Under the pieces are notes generated by a model. It was not told the origin of the DNA and searched no databases. It saw nothing but the letters and a program-made list of their open reading frames with translations. A stretch of 64,000 nucleotides of DNA from Saprospiraceae bacterium UBA3362 (GTDB lineage: Bacteria > Bacteroidota > Bacteroidia > Chitinophagales > Saprospiraceae), in contig DEQQ01000084.1 in NCBI GenBank assembly GCA_002360455.1, positions 1 to 64,000 of the forward strand. The letters run 5' to 3'. Both the position numbers and the translations under genes were made by a program. Numbering within the stretch: position 1 is the first letter of the stretch; every line of letters starts with the position of its first letter. Shown here piece after piece: positions 27,799 through 36,390 of this stretch.

Positions 27799-27929
27799 CT
27801 TGGATTGAAATTGTTGATTTGATTTTGCTTTTTTAATAGAATAAAAAGTTGATTGGTTCTTATCTTAGAAATTAATTGTCATTTCTATTCTATCCCTGTT
27901 AGAGCAAAATAAAATGATAAAAAGTCTGC

Positions 27930-29717
27930 CTATTTTCTTATAAATCCAACAGGCATATTTTCGTTATAATCACCTGCAATCATTGGAGTTTGCGCACCTA
28001 CAGTATAGGTTTTAACCTGAGTCGATACAAAATTGAATAACTCTTGAATTGTGATTGTATTATTTTTATCTGTATCTGCTTCACCCTTCAATCCTCGGAT
28101 TAAAAAATGGGAAAATATGCCTTGACGCAATCCTCCATCTTCCAACGAAAATTCTTTGCTTTTGCTTGACATCATAAACGCTGTTCCTCCACTTGCTTTG
28201 TCCAATTCATCATAAAAATACATAAGTGATGATGCAAAAGGACTTTTGGCCGCAAGTAAACTTCCGGAATGGCAGGCATCTGCAAAACATACTTTGTGCT
28301 TAGCCTTGCTCTTAGAAAACAACTCTTTGATCTCATCATGATGTATGCTGTTCTTGAATCCATCATAATCTATAGGCAAAAATGTCCCCTCCAAACCATG
28401 TCCACTAAAATAAAGCATGATGACATCATTATCATCCGCTTTAAGAAAAATCTCATTCATCGCTCTGATCATATTGGCTCGTGTTGCATCTTCATCTACC
28501 AATACTCGAATCTGCTCATCTTGCAGAGCACCTCCTTCAGGACTTTTCAAAAAAGCATAAATCTTGTAAGCGTCATCATCTGCATATTTTAACGCAGGCA
28601 TGTGCTCATACTTCGCAACACCTACCACCACTGCCCAAATTTTGACCTCCTTATTGTAATCCACTTTTACCTGCTGATTGAATTTATATTCTTCTCTGCT
28701 ATGAATTTGTTTTACCGCATTGCCATTATCCCACATTGCTCCATAAACCACGCCACTAGCAAAGAACATTACTCCTTCACCATTTGGGGCATGGTTTTTC
28801 CATTGCCCTTCGTATCGGTCTCCATTAGCGTAGTAACAGATGCCCTTTCCTTCCGGATCTCCCTCAACAAACTCTCCAACATATTTTGATCCATCCGCAT
28901 AAGTTAGAATTCCTCGACCGGATTCACAATATTCTTGATTACAATTGGGTAAATTTTCTTCAACATGAGATTCTGTAGCCGGAGCCTGTGAGCTCGAAGT
29001 TTGAGCTTTGTTTTGTTCCGTTTGACTTGCTGGTGTCGTCGAGGTCTCTTCCGGCTTCACTTCCGAATTACTATTGGGCTTCTTACCGGGACCGGCATCC
29101 GGATCAGCTTCAAATACCAAATCATCAAGTTCCTCTTCAAAAACCTTCAAGGCAACATCATTTGCCCATTGACCCGATTTGACTACACCATTTTTATCTT
29201 TATATTCTCCGTTTCCGTTTCTCTTTGATTTCTTCCAATCTCCTTTATATACGGCTCCGTCTTTATAATAATAAATGCCCTGCCCTTCATATTCTCCATT
29301 CACAAAATCTCCCTCATAACGCTCTCCATGAGCAGTATAAAAAGTCCCCTTCCCATTGGGCATTTCATTAGACCAGTTTCCTACATACTTATCATTATTC
29401 TTAAACACCATAGTCCCTTGTCCGAATGGCTTATCTGTCTTGAAACTCCCTTGATACACATTCCCATTGGCCTGAATCCACTTGCCTTCACCCTGTCTTT
29501 GGCCATTTTGCCATTCACCAAGATATTTTCCTCCATTTGCATAATAGTAAATGCCTTTGCCATGCATTTTTCCATTTCTAAACTCACCGGTATACCTCAC
29601 ATTCATCGAATACATCAAAGTACCAAATCCATTTTTACAATCTCCTTTGATGCAACGCTGAGCCGCAGCACTCTCCCCTAAAAAAATCAAAAAGCTGAAT
29701 AACAATAACTTACGCAT
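27930..29717 (-). CDS. Secreted MORN-repeat caspase-like peptidase
   Basis: A 595-residue protein with signal peptide (MRKLLLFSFLIFLGESAAAQ). Two blocks of MORN repeats follow (about 25-190 with seven units such as YTGEFRNGKMHGKGIYYY, and 262-335 with three), separated by an acidic, Ser/Thr/Pro/Gln-rich linker (200-256). The C-terminal domain (about 355-590) is a caspase-fold peptidase (C14) with the catalytic dyad H440 in YFSGHG and C482 in ADACHSG. MORN repeats bind membranes or proteins. No type IX sorting domain is present at the end, so export probably stops in the periplasm or outer membrane. Substrates are unknown. It is convergent with the VWA gene, 131 bases apart. Confidence 0.88.
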   Translation of the reverse strand: MRKLLLFSFLIFLGESAAAQRCIKGDCKNGFGTLMYSMNVRYTGEFRNGKMHGKGIYYYANGGKYLGEWQNGQRQGEGKWIQANGNVYQGSFKTDKPFGQGTMVFKNNDKYVGNWSNEMPNGKGTFYTAHGERYEGDFVNGEYEGQGIYYYKDGAVYKGDWKKSKRNGNGEYKDKNGVVKSGQWANDVALKVFEEELDDLVFEADPDAGPGKKPNSNSEVKPEETSTTPASQTEQNKAQTSSSQAPATESHVEENLPNCNQEYCESGRGILTYADGSKYVGEFVEGDPEGKGICYYANGDRYEGQWKNHAPNGEGVMFFASGVVYGAMWDNGNAVKQIHSREEYKFNQQVKVDYNKEVKIWAVVVGVAKYEHMPALKYADDDAYKIYAFLKSPEGGALQDEQIRVLVDEDATRANMIRAMNEIFLKADDNDVIMLYFSGHGLEGTFLPIDYDGFKNSIHHDEIKELFSKSKAKHKVCFADACHSGSLLAAKSPFASSLMYFYDELDKASGGTAFMMSSKSKEFSLEDGGLRQGIFSHFLIRGLKGEADTDKNNTITIQELFNFVSTQVKTYTVGAQTPMIAGDYNENMPVGFIRK

Positions 29718-29861
29718 TACAAATAAATATTAACTGATGATTGAATGGTAAAAGTACTTCGGAATAAAATAATATTTATTATATTAAGAAATAATTTAAT
29801 ATGAAAATCTTTTTTGAAAAATCATTCATTTCATTTTACAACATTCATTCAACACAAAATA

Positions 29862-29890
29862 TTGCTCATGCTGAATAAATATTACCTTTG
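29862..29890 (+). promoter_or_regulatory. Promoter of the DUF4920 gene (TTG-N18-TACCTTTG)
   Basis: TTG (29862-29864), 18 bases, then TACCTTTG (29883-29890) match the Bacteroidota consensus. Transcription should start near 29897, which rules out the upstream ATGs of the open frame and supports the ATG at 29925. Confidence 0.65.
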
Positions 29891-29924
29891 CATTTCTTAT
29901 TTAACAGAACTTTTTATTTTTATT

Positions 29925-30467
29925 ATGTTTACCCAAAGTCTTAAGCCCCAATTTACTCTCTTCCTTGTTTCTTTGCTTTCTATGTTTGCTTGTAAGAATG
30001 AAAAACAAGCTCAATTGGCTGCACCGGGCACAGCCCAAGAAGGACAGGAAATTCTGTTACAGAAGACAGAGACCTTTGGAGAAGTTATCAATGCAGACGG
30101 CGCAGTTGCTCTTTCGGATGTTTTCGCTAATTTAAAAACCAATGACTCCATAATGTGCAAAGTCACCGGCTTTGTGCAAGAGGTTTGTCAGGTAAAAGGA
30201 TGCTGGATGACGCTGCGAATGCCGGGAAATGATAGCTCGGAACTTTTTGTCAAATTCAAAGATTATGCTTTTTTTATGCCTAAAGATTTGGGAGGAAGCA
30301 AGGTCGTTCTCAAAGGTGTTGCCTATAATGAAGTCACATCAGTAGATGAGCTAAAACACTATGCAGAAGACGAGGGAAAGTCACAAGCAGAAATAGACGC
30401 AATAACCAAGCCGGAGACCAAACAAAAGTTCATGGCAGACGGAGTATTAGTGCTCGAACATAATTAA
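29925..30467 (+). CDS. DUF4920-family lipoprotein
   Basis: A 180-residue protein from the chosen ATG at 29925; the frame is open further up to 29814, but those codons lie upstream of the likely promoter. The N-terminus is a lipoprotein signal with lipobox LSMFAC. The mature part matches DUF4920: a small beta-rich domain with the conserved EVCQVKGCWMTLRMPG segment, in which two cysteines flank the VKG turn, then FKDYAFFMPKDLGG. The family is common in Bacteroidota and is thought to be periplasmic, possibly metal- or redox-linked through the cysteine pair. Function is unproven. It is divergent from the caspase gene and appears monocistronic. Confidence 0.78.
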   Translation: MFTQSLKPQFTLFLVSLLSMFACKNEKQAQLAAPGTAQEGQEILLQKTETFGEVINADGAVALSDVFANLKTNDSIMCKVTGFVQEVCQVKGCWMTLRMPGNDSSELFVKFKDYAFFMPKDLGGSKVVLKGVAYNEVTSVDELKHYAEDEGKSQAEIDAITKPETKQKFMADGVLVLEHN

Positions 30468-30684
30468 ACAAAAGATAATGCATTTTTTGGGAGAGGCAGA
30501 CTCAAAGTTTTTACTTTTAGCCTGAGTCCCGCTTTACTTTCCGGTGCTCCGCACCTCCATTTCAATCGGGTCTAATTTTTATCCTTATTTTTTCACTTAT
30601 CAAACATTGATTTCTTTCCAAGACTTTACAGCTTAAGTCCATAATCTTTCTTTTCTATTGGATAAAGCCAAACGAAAGTAGAAT

Positions 30685-31488
30685 TTATTTAGGCTCAAAA
30701 ACGCTCTTAAAAAATAATTTCATTTCATTCCAAGAGCTGGTGTCGGCGGCCTCGTTGTAAGCAATAGGAAGATTAAATTCTTGTCCCTTTCGTGTAGCAT
30801 CCGGATTGGAAAAAGCGTGAGTAGCTCCCTGATATTCTACAAATTTATAATCTGCTTTGATTGAATCCATTTGCTTTTTGAATGTTTCTATCTCATCCAT
30901 ACTAATGAATTGATCATTGGCACCATGGCACACCAAAATCTTTGCCTTCAATAAATTTGCATCAGCAGGAGTTCCCAACAAGCTTCCGTGAAATGATACC
31001 ACAGCTTTCATATCCGCTCCCAACCTTGCCAGATTCAAAGCCATTCCACCTCCAAAACAATATCCAATAGCCGCGATTTGATCCTGATCTACTCTTGGAT
31101 TTTGCTTAACCGCTGCTAATGCTGACTTTACTGCCTGTTGAACCAGTTCCGGATTTTCATAGAACGGTTTGGATAATGCTGAAGCTTCTTGAGGATTATT
31201 TCCTACTTGCTTGTTGCCATAGATATCTACGGCTAATGCATTGTAGCCCAGTTCTGCCAGTTGCTTTGTCCTAGAAAGAGTATAGTCATTCATTCCCCAC
31301 CATTCATGCAATACCAATATCGTTGGGCGCTTATCCAAAGAACTTGAGTCATAGGCAAAAAAGGAGCTGTATTGCTTTCCTTGAGACTCGTAATTTATTT
31401 CCTGCAGCACATGTACAGGACCGTGAGAATGTTGACATGACATAAAACAAATCAGAAATAATAATTGAATAATCCAAATGATTTTCAT
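30685..31488 (-). CDS. Dienelactone hydrolase-family lipoprotein
   Basis: A 267-residue alpha/beta hydrolase of the dienelactone hydrolase family, made as a lipoprotein (signal MKIIWIIQLLFLICFMSC). The nucleophile is the cysteine in AIGYCFGGGMA, as in true dienelactone hydrolases. The acid is in CHGANDQF and the histidine in QGATHAFSNP. The segment LHEWWGMNDY near the front is also family-typical. Its location on the periplasmic side and its lone position argue against a role in chloroaromatic degradation, so the real substrate is unknown. A TAACTTTG box (31524-31517, minus) lies 29 bases before the start codon. It is convergent with DUF4920 over a 217-base gap. Confidence 0.83.
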   Translation of the reverse strand: MKIIWIIQLLFLICFMSCQHSHGPVHVLQEINYESQGKQYSSFFAYDSSSLDKRPTILVLHEWWGMNDYTLSRTKQLAELGYNALAVDIYGNKQVGNNPQEASALSKPFYENPELVQQAVKSALAAVKQNPRVDQDQIAAIGYCFGGGMALNLARLGADMKAVVSFHGSLLGTPADANLLKAKILVCHGANDQFISMDEIETFKKQMDSIKADYKFVEYQGATHAFSNPDATRKGQEFNLPIAYNEAADTSSWNEMKLFFKSVFEPK

Positions 31489-31516
31489 TGCAAGACAAGT
31501 AATTTGGTTGAAATTA

Positions 31517-31524
31517 CAAAGTTA
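31517..31524 (-). promoter_or_regulatory. Possible -7 box of the dienelactone hydrolase gene
   Basis: TAACTTTG on the minus strand fits TAnnTTTG at a suitable distance (29 bases) from the start codon; no -33 element is visible. Confidence 0.35.
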
Positions 31525-31608
31525 ATGAAACTAATGATGACTCCTACACCGGATCATAGAATTTTAAACAGTATAGTGCATAGAACTTAGAATATCTTAA
31601 GAATTTGA

Positions 31609-31616
31609 TACTTTTG
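31609..31616 (+). promoter_or_regulatory. Possible -7 box of the kinase-haloperoxidase gene
   Basis: TACTTTTG fits TAnnTTTG and would give a leader of about 125 bases before the GTG start; no -33 TTG is visible. Confidence 0.28.
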
Positions 31617-31748
31617 TAAGCTATTACAAACCAAATGCAGTAATAAAGGGTTTTATTATAGTTATGATTTAGATGGTTTGGGACTTCCATTTGGAGTTCA
31701 GATTTTCTATCTCTATTCCGGCATTCAAAGCGTATAAAATCTGCTTCT

Positions 31749-34514
31749 GTGAAAATTAGAAACAAACTTACACTTCAATTTTTTTTGGTTTCAGCCGGAA
31801 TATTTGCTCTTGCCTGCTTTTTTATATACGAATTGTTTAAGCAGCACATTCATGAAGAATTTTATACACTGTTGGAGAATAAAGCCAGAATGACTGCAGA
31901 AATGGTTCTCAGACATGAAGAAGAATTAAAACCCATTGTCCAGACCAAAGAAACTGACAGCCTAAGTCCAAAAATTAAACTTCCATTCACTGCCAACACA
32001 TCAATATACAACCAAAATTTTCAATGTGTATTTTCTTTAACAGGACAACCGAGCGAGCCGGATCAACATTTATTGTCTGTAATCAATCGAGACGGTTTTG
32101 CCAAATTGAATCGCAATCAATTTCATGTTTTTGGAGCCCGTCACTTCACTCCCAAAGGCAATGTATATCTAAGTCTTTCTGAAGAAGTGGCCGATCTTAG
32201 CAAGCTCAACAAACTGAGAAACATTCTGATTCTTTGCTTTGTAGTGACAATTTTTTTTGTAATCCTTTCCAGCTGGTTTTTTGCGGGACAATCTCTGCGT
32301 CCGGTGTCGCACATTGTAGAAGATGTTGATGCTATCCTTCCCGCCAAGCTTTCTACACGGCTCAAAGATCAGGGATCTGATGATGAGCTGAGTCATCTTG
32401 TCAAAACATTCAACAATCTTCTTGAACGAATTGATCTCGCGTTCAATGTTCAGAAAAAATTTATTGCCAATGTTTCGCACGAACTTAAAAATCCATTGGC
32501 AGCCATTGATACTCAACTCCAATTTGTAAACTCAAAAGATCGCACTCAAGAGGAATACCAAAAGGCAATTGAGTCTATTCATGAAGACATTAAAGAAATG
32601 AGTCAAACGATGGAAAAACTTTTGCAATTGGCAAGAGTGCACAGTGAGGGTGAGCGGATTCCTATGAGTTTGATTCAGATTGACGAGCACATCTATGATT
32701 GTCGTGAGTATTTTCTCAAAAATTTTCCTCAATATCAGGTCTCGTTACACTTTTCAGATTTTCCCGGAGATGAAAAGCAATTGATGATTACTGCCAATGC
32801 AGCTCTCCTCAAAATTGCATTCATGAACTTAATGGAGAATGCTTGCAAGTTTTCTCCTCAACATTTTGTATCTGTCAAAGTAGACCTTACTCATCCTGAG
32901 TCCATTTCTATAGAATTTCATAATTCAGGACCAAGCATTCCACAACATGAATTGGACAAAATCTTCGAAGCATTTTATAGAAGCTCGACTCAAGCAAGAA
33001 AGAAAGGAACCGGAATCGGTTTGCATTTGGTTAAAAGCATTGTTCAACTTCATCAATTTGATATACAGGTCAATTCTTCCGAAAAAAATGGAACCAGTTT
33101 TACTGTCGTCATTCCACGTGCAGAGTTTCAATCAAAGGAGATTATCAATCAGGAAGTTAATGCTATTGATCCGGCTCCGGTAAAATCAAGTATAGGAATC
33201 AGTCTTTGGACGCTATTGGCATTTTGTTTTTTCTTCTCATGCAAAAATTCAGAGACCAATGATATAGGGAATGATCTTGCAAGAAAAGCATTACACACTT
33301 GGTACAAAGAATTCAAGATTTTAGATTGGAACACAGATGGCTATAGACCGCCTGTAAGTGCAAGATTGTACGCTTATCTTGGGCTAGGTGTTTGGCAATG
33401 CTCATTGCCGGTATTAGACAGCTCTGTCGGGATGCATGAATTATTTCCTGAAATAAAATACAAGCCATATTCTGGAACCAAGTTTAGTCACGCCGCCGCC
33501 ATTAATGCATGTTTACATGAGTTGGCCAAACAATTTTTTATAAGCGCCAATATGAATTTACTCAAACAGGCAGATGTGATTTACAAAAAAATTCAGGAAG
33601 ATTGTTATAAATACTTTCCCGAAGATGCTGTAGATCTTTCTGATCAATACGGATTGGAAAATGCACAATTTATTTATGATTATTCCAAAATGGACTCCAC
33701 CTCCCATCAGTCTTTTTTGTATAATTATGATCCAAGATATCACCCACCGGAAGGTAAAGGAAAGTGGAGACCTACAGGTGCACATCAAATGCCGGCTCTC
33801 TTGCCTCATTGGAATAGGACAAGGACCTTCGTAGTAAAACCCGAAGAAATCAAATCTAATCCTCCAATAGAATTTTCGGAGGATAGAAATTCAAGATTTT
33901 TCGCAGAAGCTTTTGAATTATGCCAATTATCTCAACCCCTAAGTGATGAGAACAGATGGATTGCAGAATTTTGGAGTGATGATTTCCCGGGAATAGCTCT
34001 CAACCCCGCGAGCAGATGGCTCAGTATTCTTATTCAGTTGGAGGAAAAATTTCCGGTTTCAATTCAACAAATGATCGAATTAAGATTGAAAATTGGGCTT
34101 GGATTAAATGATGCTGTTGTCAAAGTTTGGACTGATAAGTATTATTATAATGTTGAACGACCTGAGACTTACATCAATAGAGTGATCTCGTCCTCATGGC
34201 AACCTTTACATGATACTCCTCCATTCCCTGCTTATCCTTCCGGGCACTCTGCTTTTGGAGCCTGTGCTTCGAGCATTTTGCAATCTTATTTTGGTACAAA
34301 AATTAATTTTACAGACAATACACACAAGGGTAGAAAAGAATTTATAGGCACCCCTAGAACGTTCAAAGACTTTCAATCTATGGCTTTAGAAAATGCTCTT
34401 TCCAGGCTTTATATTGGAGCTCACTTTAGAATGGATTGCGAAGAAGGTTTAAGACAAGGCTATATTGTTGCAGAAAAAGTCAGTCAACTCAAATTGTATA
34501 AGTCCAAACCTTAA
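31749..34514 (+). CDS. Histidine kinase fused to vanadium haloperoxidase/PAP2 domain
   Basis: A 921-residue chimera starting at GTG. Residues 1-460 form a complete sensor kinase: helix 1 (9-29), a periplasmic region, helix 2 (158-180), HAMP (181-233), HisKA with H244 in NVSHELKNP, and an ATPase domain with N box LMENACKFS, NSGPSIP and GTGIGLHLV. After a linker (457-483), a third hydrophobic segment ending FFFSC (484-498) looks like an old lipoprotein signal. Residues 500-921 match vanadium haloperoxidase/PAP2 enzymes, with all three motifs intact: K797-x6-RP, PSGH (830-833) and SR-x5-H-x3-D (885-896). The third helix would place this domain in the periplasm. No response regulator is adjacent. 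No start codon precedes the FFFSC segment, so two separate genes are unlikely. Confidence 0.85.
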   Translation: MKIRNKLTLQFFLVSAGIFALACFFIYELFKQHIHEEFYTLLENKARMTAEMVLRHEEELKPIVQTKETDSLSPKIKLPFTANTSIYNQNFQCVFSLTGQPSEPDQHLLSVINRDGFAKLNRNQFHVFGARHFTPKGNVYLSLSEEVADLSKLNKLRNILILCFVVTIFFVILSSWFFAGQSLRPVSHIVEDVDAILPAKLSTRLKDQGSDDELSHLVKTFNNLLERIDLAFNVQKKFIANVSHELKNPLAAIDTQLQFVNSKDRTQEEYQKAIESIHEDIKEMSQTMEKLLQLARVHSEGERIPMSLIQIDEHIYDCREYFLKNFPQYQVSLHFSDFPGDEKQLMITANAALLKIAFMNLMENACKFSPQHFVSVKVDLTHPESISIEFHNSGPSIPQHELDKIFEAFYRSSTQARKKGTGIGLHLVKSIVQLHQFDIQVNSSEKNGTSFTVVIPRAEFQSKEIINQEVNAIDPAPVKSSIGISLWTLLAFCFFFSCKNSETNDIGNDLARKALHTWYKEFKILDWNTDGYRPPVSARLYAYLGLGVWQCSLPVLDSSVGMHELFPEIKYKPYSGTKFSHAAAINACLHELAKQFFISANMNLLKQADVIYKKIQEDCYKYFPEDAVDLSDQYGLENAQFIYDYSKMDSTSHQSFLYNYDPRYHPPEGKGKWRPTGAHQMPALLPHWNRTRTFVVKPEEIKSNPPIEFSEDRNSRFFAEAFELCQLSQPLSDENRWIAEFWSDDFPGIALNPASRWLSILIQLEEKFPVSIQQMIELRLKIGLGLNDAVVKVWTDKYYYNVERPETYINRVISSSWQPLHDTPPFPAYPSGHSAFGACASSILQSYFGTKINFTDNTHKGRKEFIGTPRTFKDFQSMALENALSRLYIGAHFRMDCEEGLRQGYIVAEKVSQLKLYKSKP

Positions 34515-34515
34515 T

Positions 34516-35760
34516 TTAATTATTTCCATCCAACTTAATAATTTTTACCAATTCTATTCTTGTATCACTGACCTGCTCCAAAATAAATCTACAGTCTTCC
34601 AACAATAACTCAGCTCCTTGCTGAGGTATTACTCCACTGCTCATTACGAGATATCCCGACAAGGTAGTGTATTCTCCTTCAGGGAAATCAAAACCGTATT
34701 CTTGATTTAAATAATGCAATTCCAACCTACCACTAAATATAAATTCGGTTTCGCTTATTTTCTGCTCCACATATTCCTCCTTGTCGTGCTCATCTTCTAT
34801 CTCACCAAAAATCTCTTCCAAAATATCTTCCAATGTTATTATCCCTGCTGTACCACCAAACTCATCTACAACACAAGCTACAGAAATCCTAAGCTTGTTC
34901 ATTCTCAACATTAAATCATAAACATTCAATGTCTCCGGAACAAACGGCATATCCATTACAATGGACTTGATGGTCTTGGCTTCTTTAAACATCTGTTGAT
35001 GGTGTATATATCCAAGAACATTATCTATGTCATCATCGATAACTACAATCTTTGACAAACTGGATTCCGAAAATTTATTTCTCAAATCTTGTATACTATC
35101 CTTCACATCAATAGCGATAATTTCTCTTCGGGGCACCATACAACTCTTGACTTTGGTCTGCTTGAGCTGCAAGGCATTTTTAAATATATCTGCATCGATG
35201 ACCTCTTCAGAAATCTTAGCCTCTCCCTGAATATAATGTTCCAAATCTAAATTCGTAAATCTTGGTCTAGACTTTTCTACGGATACTTTAAGAATATTTT
35301 TAATGATAAAATTTGATGTCCCTGATAAGAGTTTAGCCGGCCACAACAAGAGCTTGTAAAAAAAATACAAAGGATAGGCCAATGTCATCAATAGTGTATT
35401 GGCATGCAATCTAAATACAGCTTTCGGAATAAACTCACCGAAGATTAATATTATAAAAGTTACTATCAATGTATTTACAAATAATGCACTGGCTTCGGAC
35501 AAATTCAATTGAGATAATGAGGAGGCAAAAAAATCTGTGAGAAGATAGGACAATATGACTAAAGAAATATTGATTCCTACAAGCATTACAGAAATAAAAT
35601 GATCCGGATTATCAAAAAACTCAGAAAGAATTTTTCCACTTTTACTTCCTCTGCTTTTCTTAATTTCTACAGCCAATTTATTGGCCGTAAAGAATGCTAT
35701 TTCTGATCCCGCAAAAAAAGCCGTTAATAATAAAAAAAATAAAATCAAAAATACTGTCAT
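34516..35760 (-). CDS. CNNM/CorC-type transporter-associated protein (hemolysin family)
   Basis: A 414-residue membrane protein of the DUF21/CNNM-CBS family, often named hemolysin-like or CorC. The N-terminal DUF21 domain (about 1-185) has four hydrophobic segments and the AFFAGSEIAFF motif. Two CBS domains follow (about 205-320, with CMVPRREIIAIDV at the start and DEFGGTAGIITLEDILEEIFGEI at the end). A C-terminal CorC_HlyC domain (about 335-410) completes the protein. Relatives take part in magnesium or cobalt export; the gliding protein GldE belongs to the same family, but nothing here identifies it. It starts six bases after lptC and ends one base from the convergent kinase-haloperoxidase gene. 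Confidence 0.85.
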   Translation of the reverse strand: MTVFLILFFLLLTAFFAGSEIAFFTANKLAVEIKKSRGSKSGKILSEFFDNPDHFISVMLVGINISLVILSYLLTDFFASSLSQLNLSEASALFVNTLIVTFIILIFGEFIPKAVFRLHANTLLMTLAYPLYFFYKLLLWPAKLLSGTSNFIIKNILKVSVEKSRPRFTNLDLEHYIQGEAKISEEVIDADIFKNALQLKQTKVKSCMVPRREIIAIDVKDSIQDLRNKFSESSLSKIVVIDDDIDNVLGYIHHQQMFKEAKTIKSIVMDMPFVPETLNVYDLMLRMNKLRISVACVVDEFGGTAGIITLEDILEEIFGEIEDEHDKEEYVEQKISETEFIFSGRLELHYLNQEYGFDFPEGEYTTLSGYLVMSSGVIPQQGAELLLEDCRFILEQVSDTRIELVKIIKLDGNN

Positions 35761-35766
35761 CTATCT

Positions 35767-36369
35767 TTATTCTTTTTCCTCTTTAAATAATTTTGCAGCA
35801 GGAATCTGCGCATCAATATACTTCATCGTACTGTAAGAAAATCTCTCATCGGACTCAAATCCGTATCCTTGAATTAATTCTTCTTTTCTCGTTATCCGTA
35901 CAAATTTATCTGTGTACAATTTACGGCCAGGTTCATCCCATATCAATTCTGAGCTGCGCATTGTCTCTCCTTTTCCATTGATAAAAACGACACTGTCTTG
36001 CAGAGTAGTTAGTCTTGTAAATGCATCCCGAATTGCATACTTGGAGGATAATTTGCTTTGGTCACTACTGTCTTGTTTATTGATAAAATAGCACACCAAG
36101 CCTTTGGTAAATTCTTCTTTTTGCTGATTCAACTTGGTGTATCTCACCAACTCCGGAGAAACAATTTTGACAATTACATTACCTGAATCACTGTAATAAA
36201 TCACTACATCATGAATCAACTCCTTGTTCTGAAAATTGGCAGCCTCTGCATCACTCATCTCTATTCTGTTTTCTTGACAGGAGAATACCAAAATGCACAC
36301 ACTAAAAATAAAATTTATTCCTTTCTTTAGAATGGAATGATTAATCTCTTTATTACTCAAAAATTGCAA
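35767..36369 (-). CDS. lptC: LPS export periplasmic protein LptC (lipoprotein type)
   Basis: A 200-residue LptC-family protein, which passes lipopolysaccharide from the inner-membrane LptBFG transporter to LptA. The N-terminus has a lipoprotein-like signal (FIFSVCILVFSCQEN) after a short lead that may not be translated. The body is beta-rich with the typical blocks VVIYYSDSGNVIVKIVSPELVRY and LYTDKFVRITRKEELIQGYGFESDE, the LptC signature. Lipoprotein LptC is common in Bacteroidota. It is 21 bases after the type B cargo gene and 6 bases before the CorC-like gene, suggesting a three-gene transcript. Confidence 0.83.
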   Translation of the reverse strand: MQFLSNKEINHSILKKGINFIFSVCILVFSCQENRIEMSDAEAANFQNKELIHDVVIYYSDSGNVIVKIVSPELVRYTKLNQQKEEFTKGLVCYFINKQDSSDQSKLSSKYAIRDAFTRLTTLQDSVVFINGKGETMRSSELIWDEPGRKLYTDKFVRITRKEELIQGYGFESDERFSYSTMKYIDAQIPAAKLFKEEKE

Positions 36370-36390
36370 GACCTTTTAGCTTATTTTTTT

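Noticed and set aside
31749..34514. Fusion caused by a sequencing indel joining two genes
   Set aside because: The second part has no possible start codon in its frame ahead of the hydrophobic segment, and the nearby out-of-frame ATG meets a stop after seven codons. A true fusion is favoured, although raw reads should decide.
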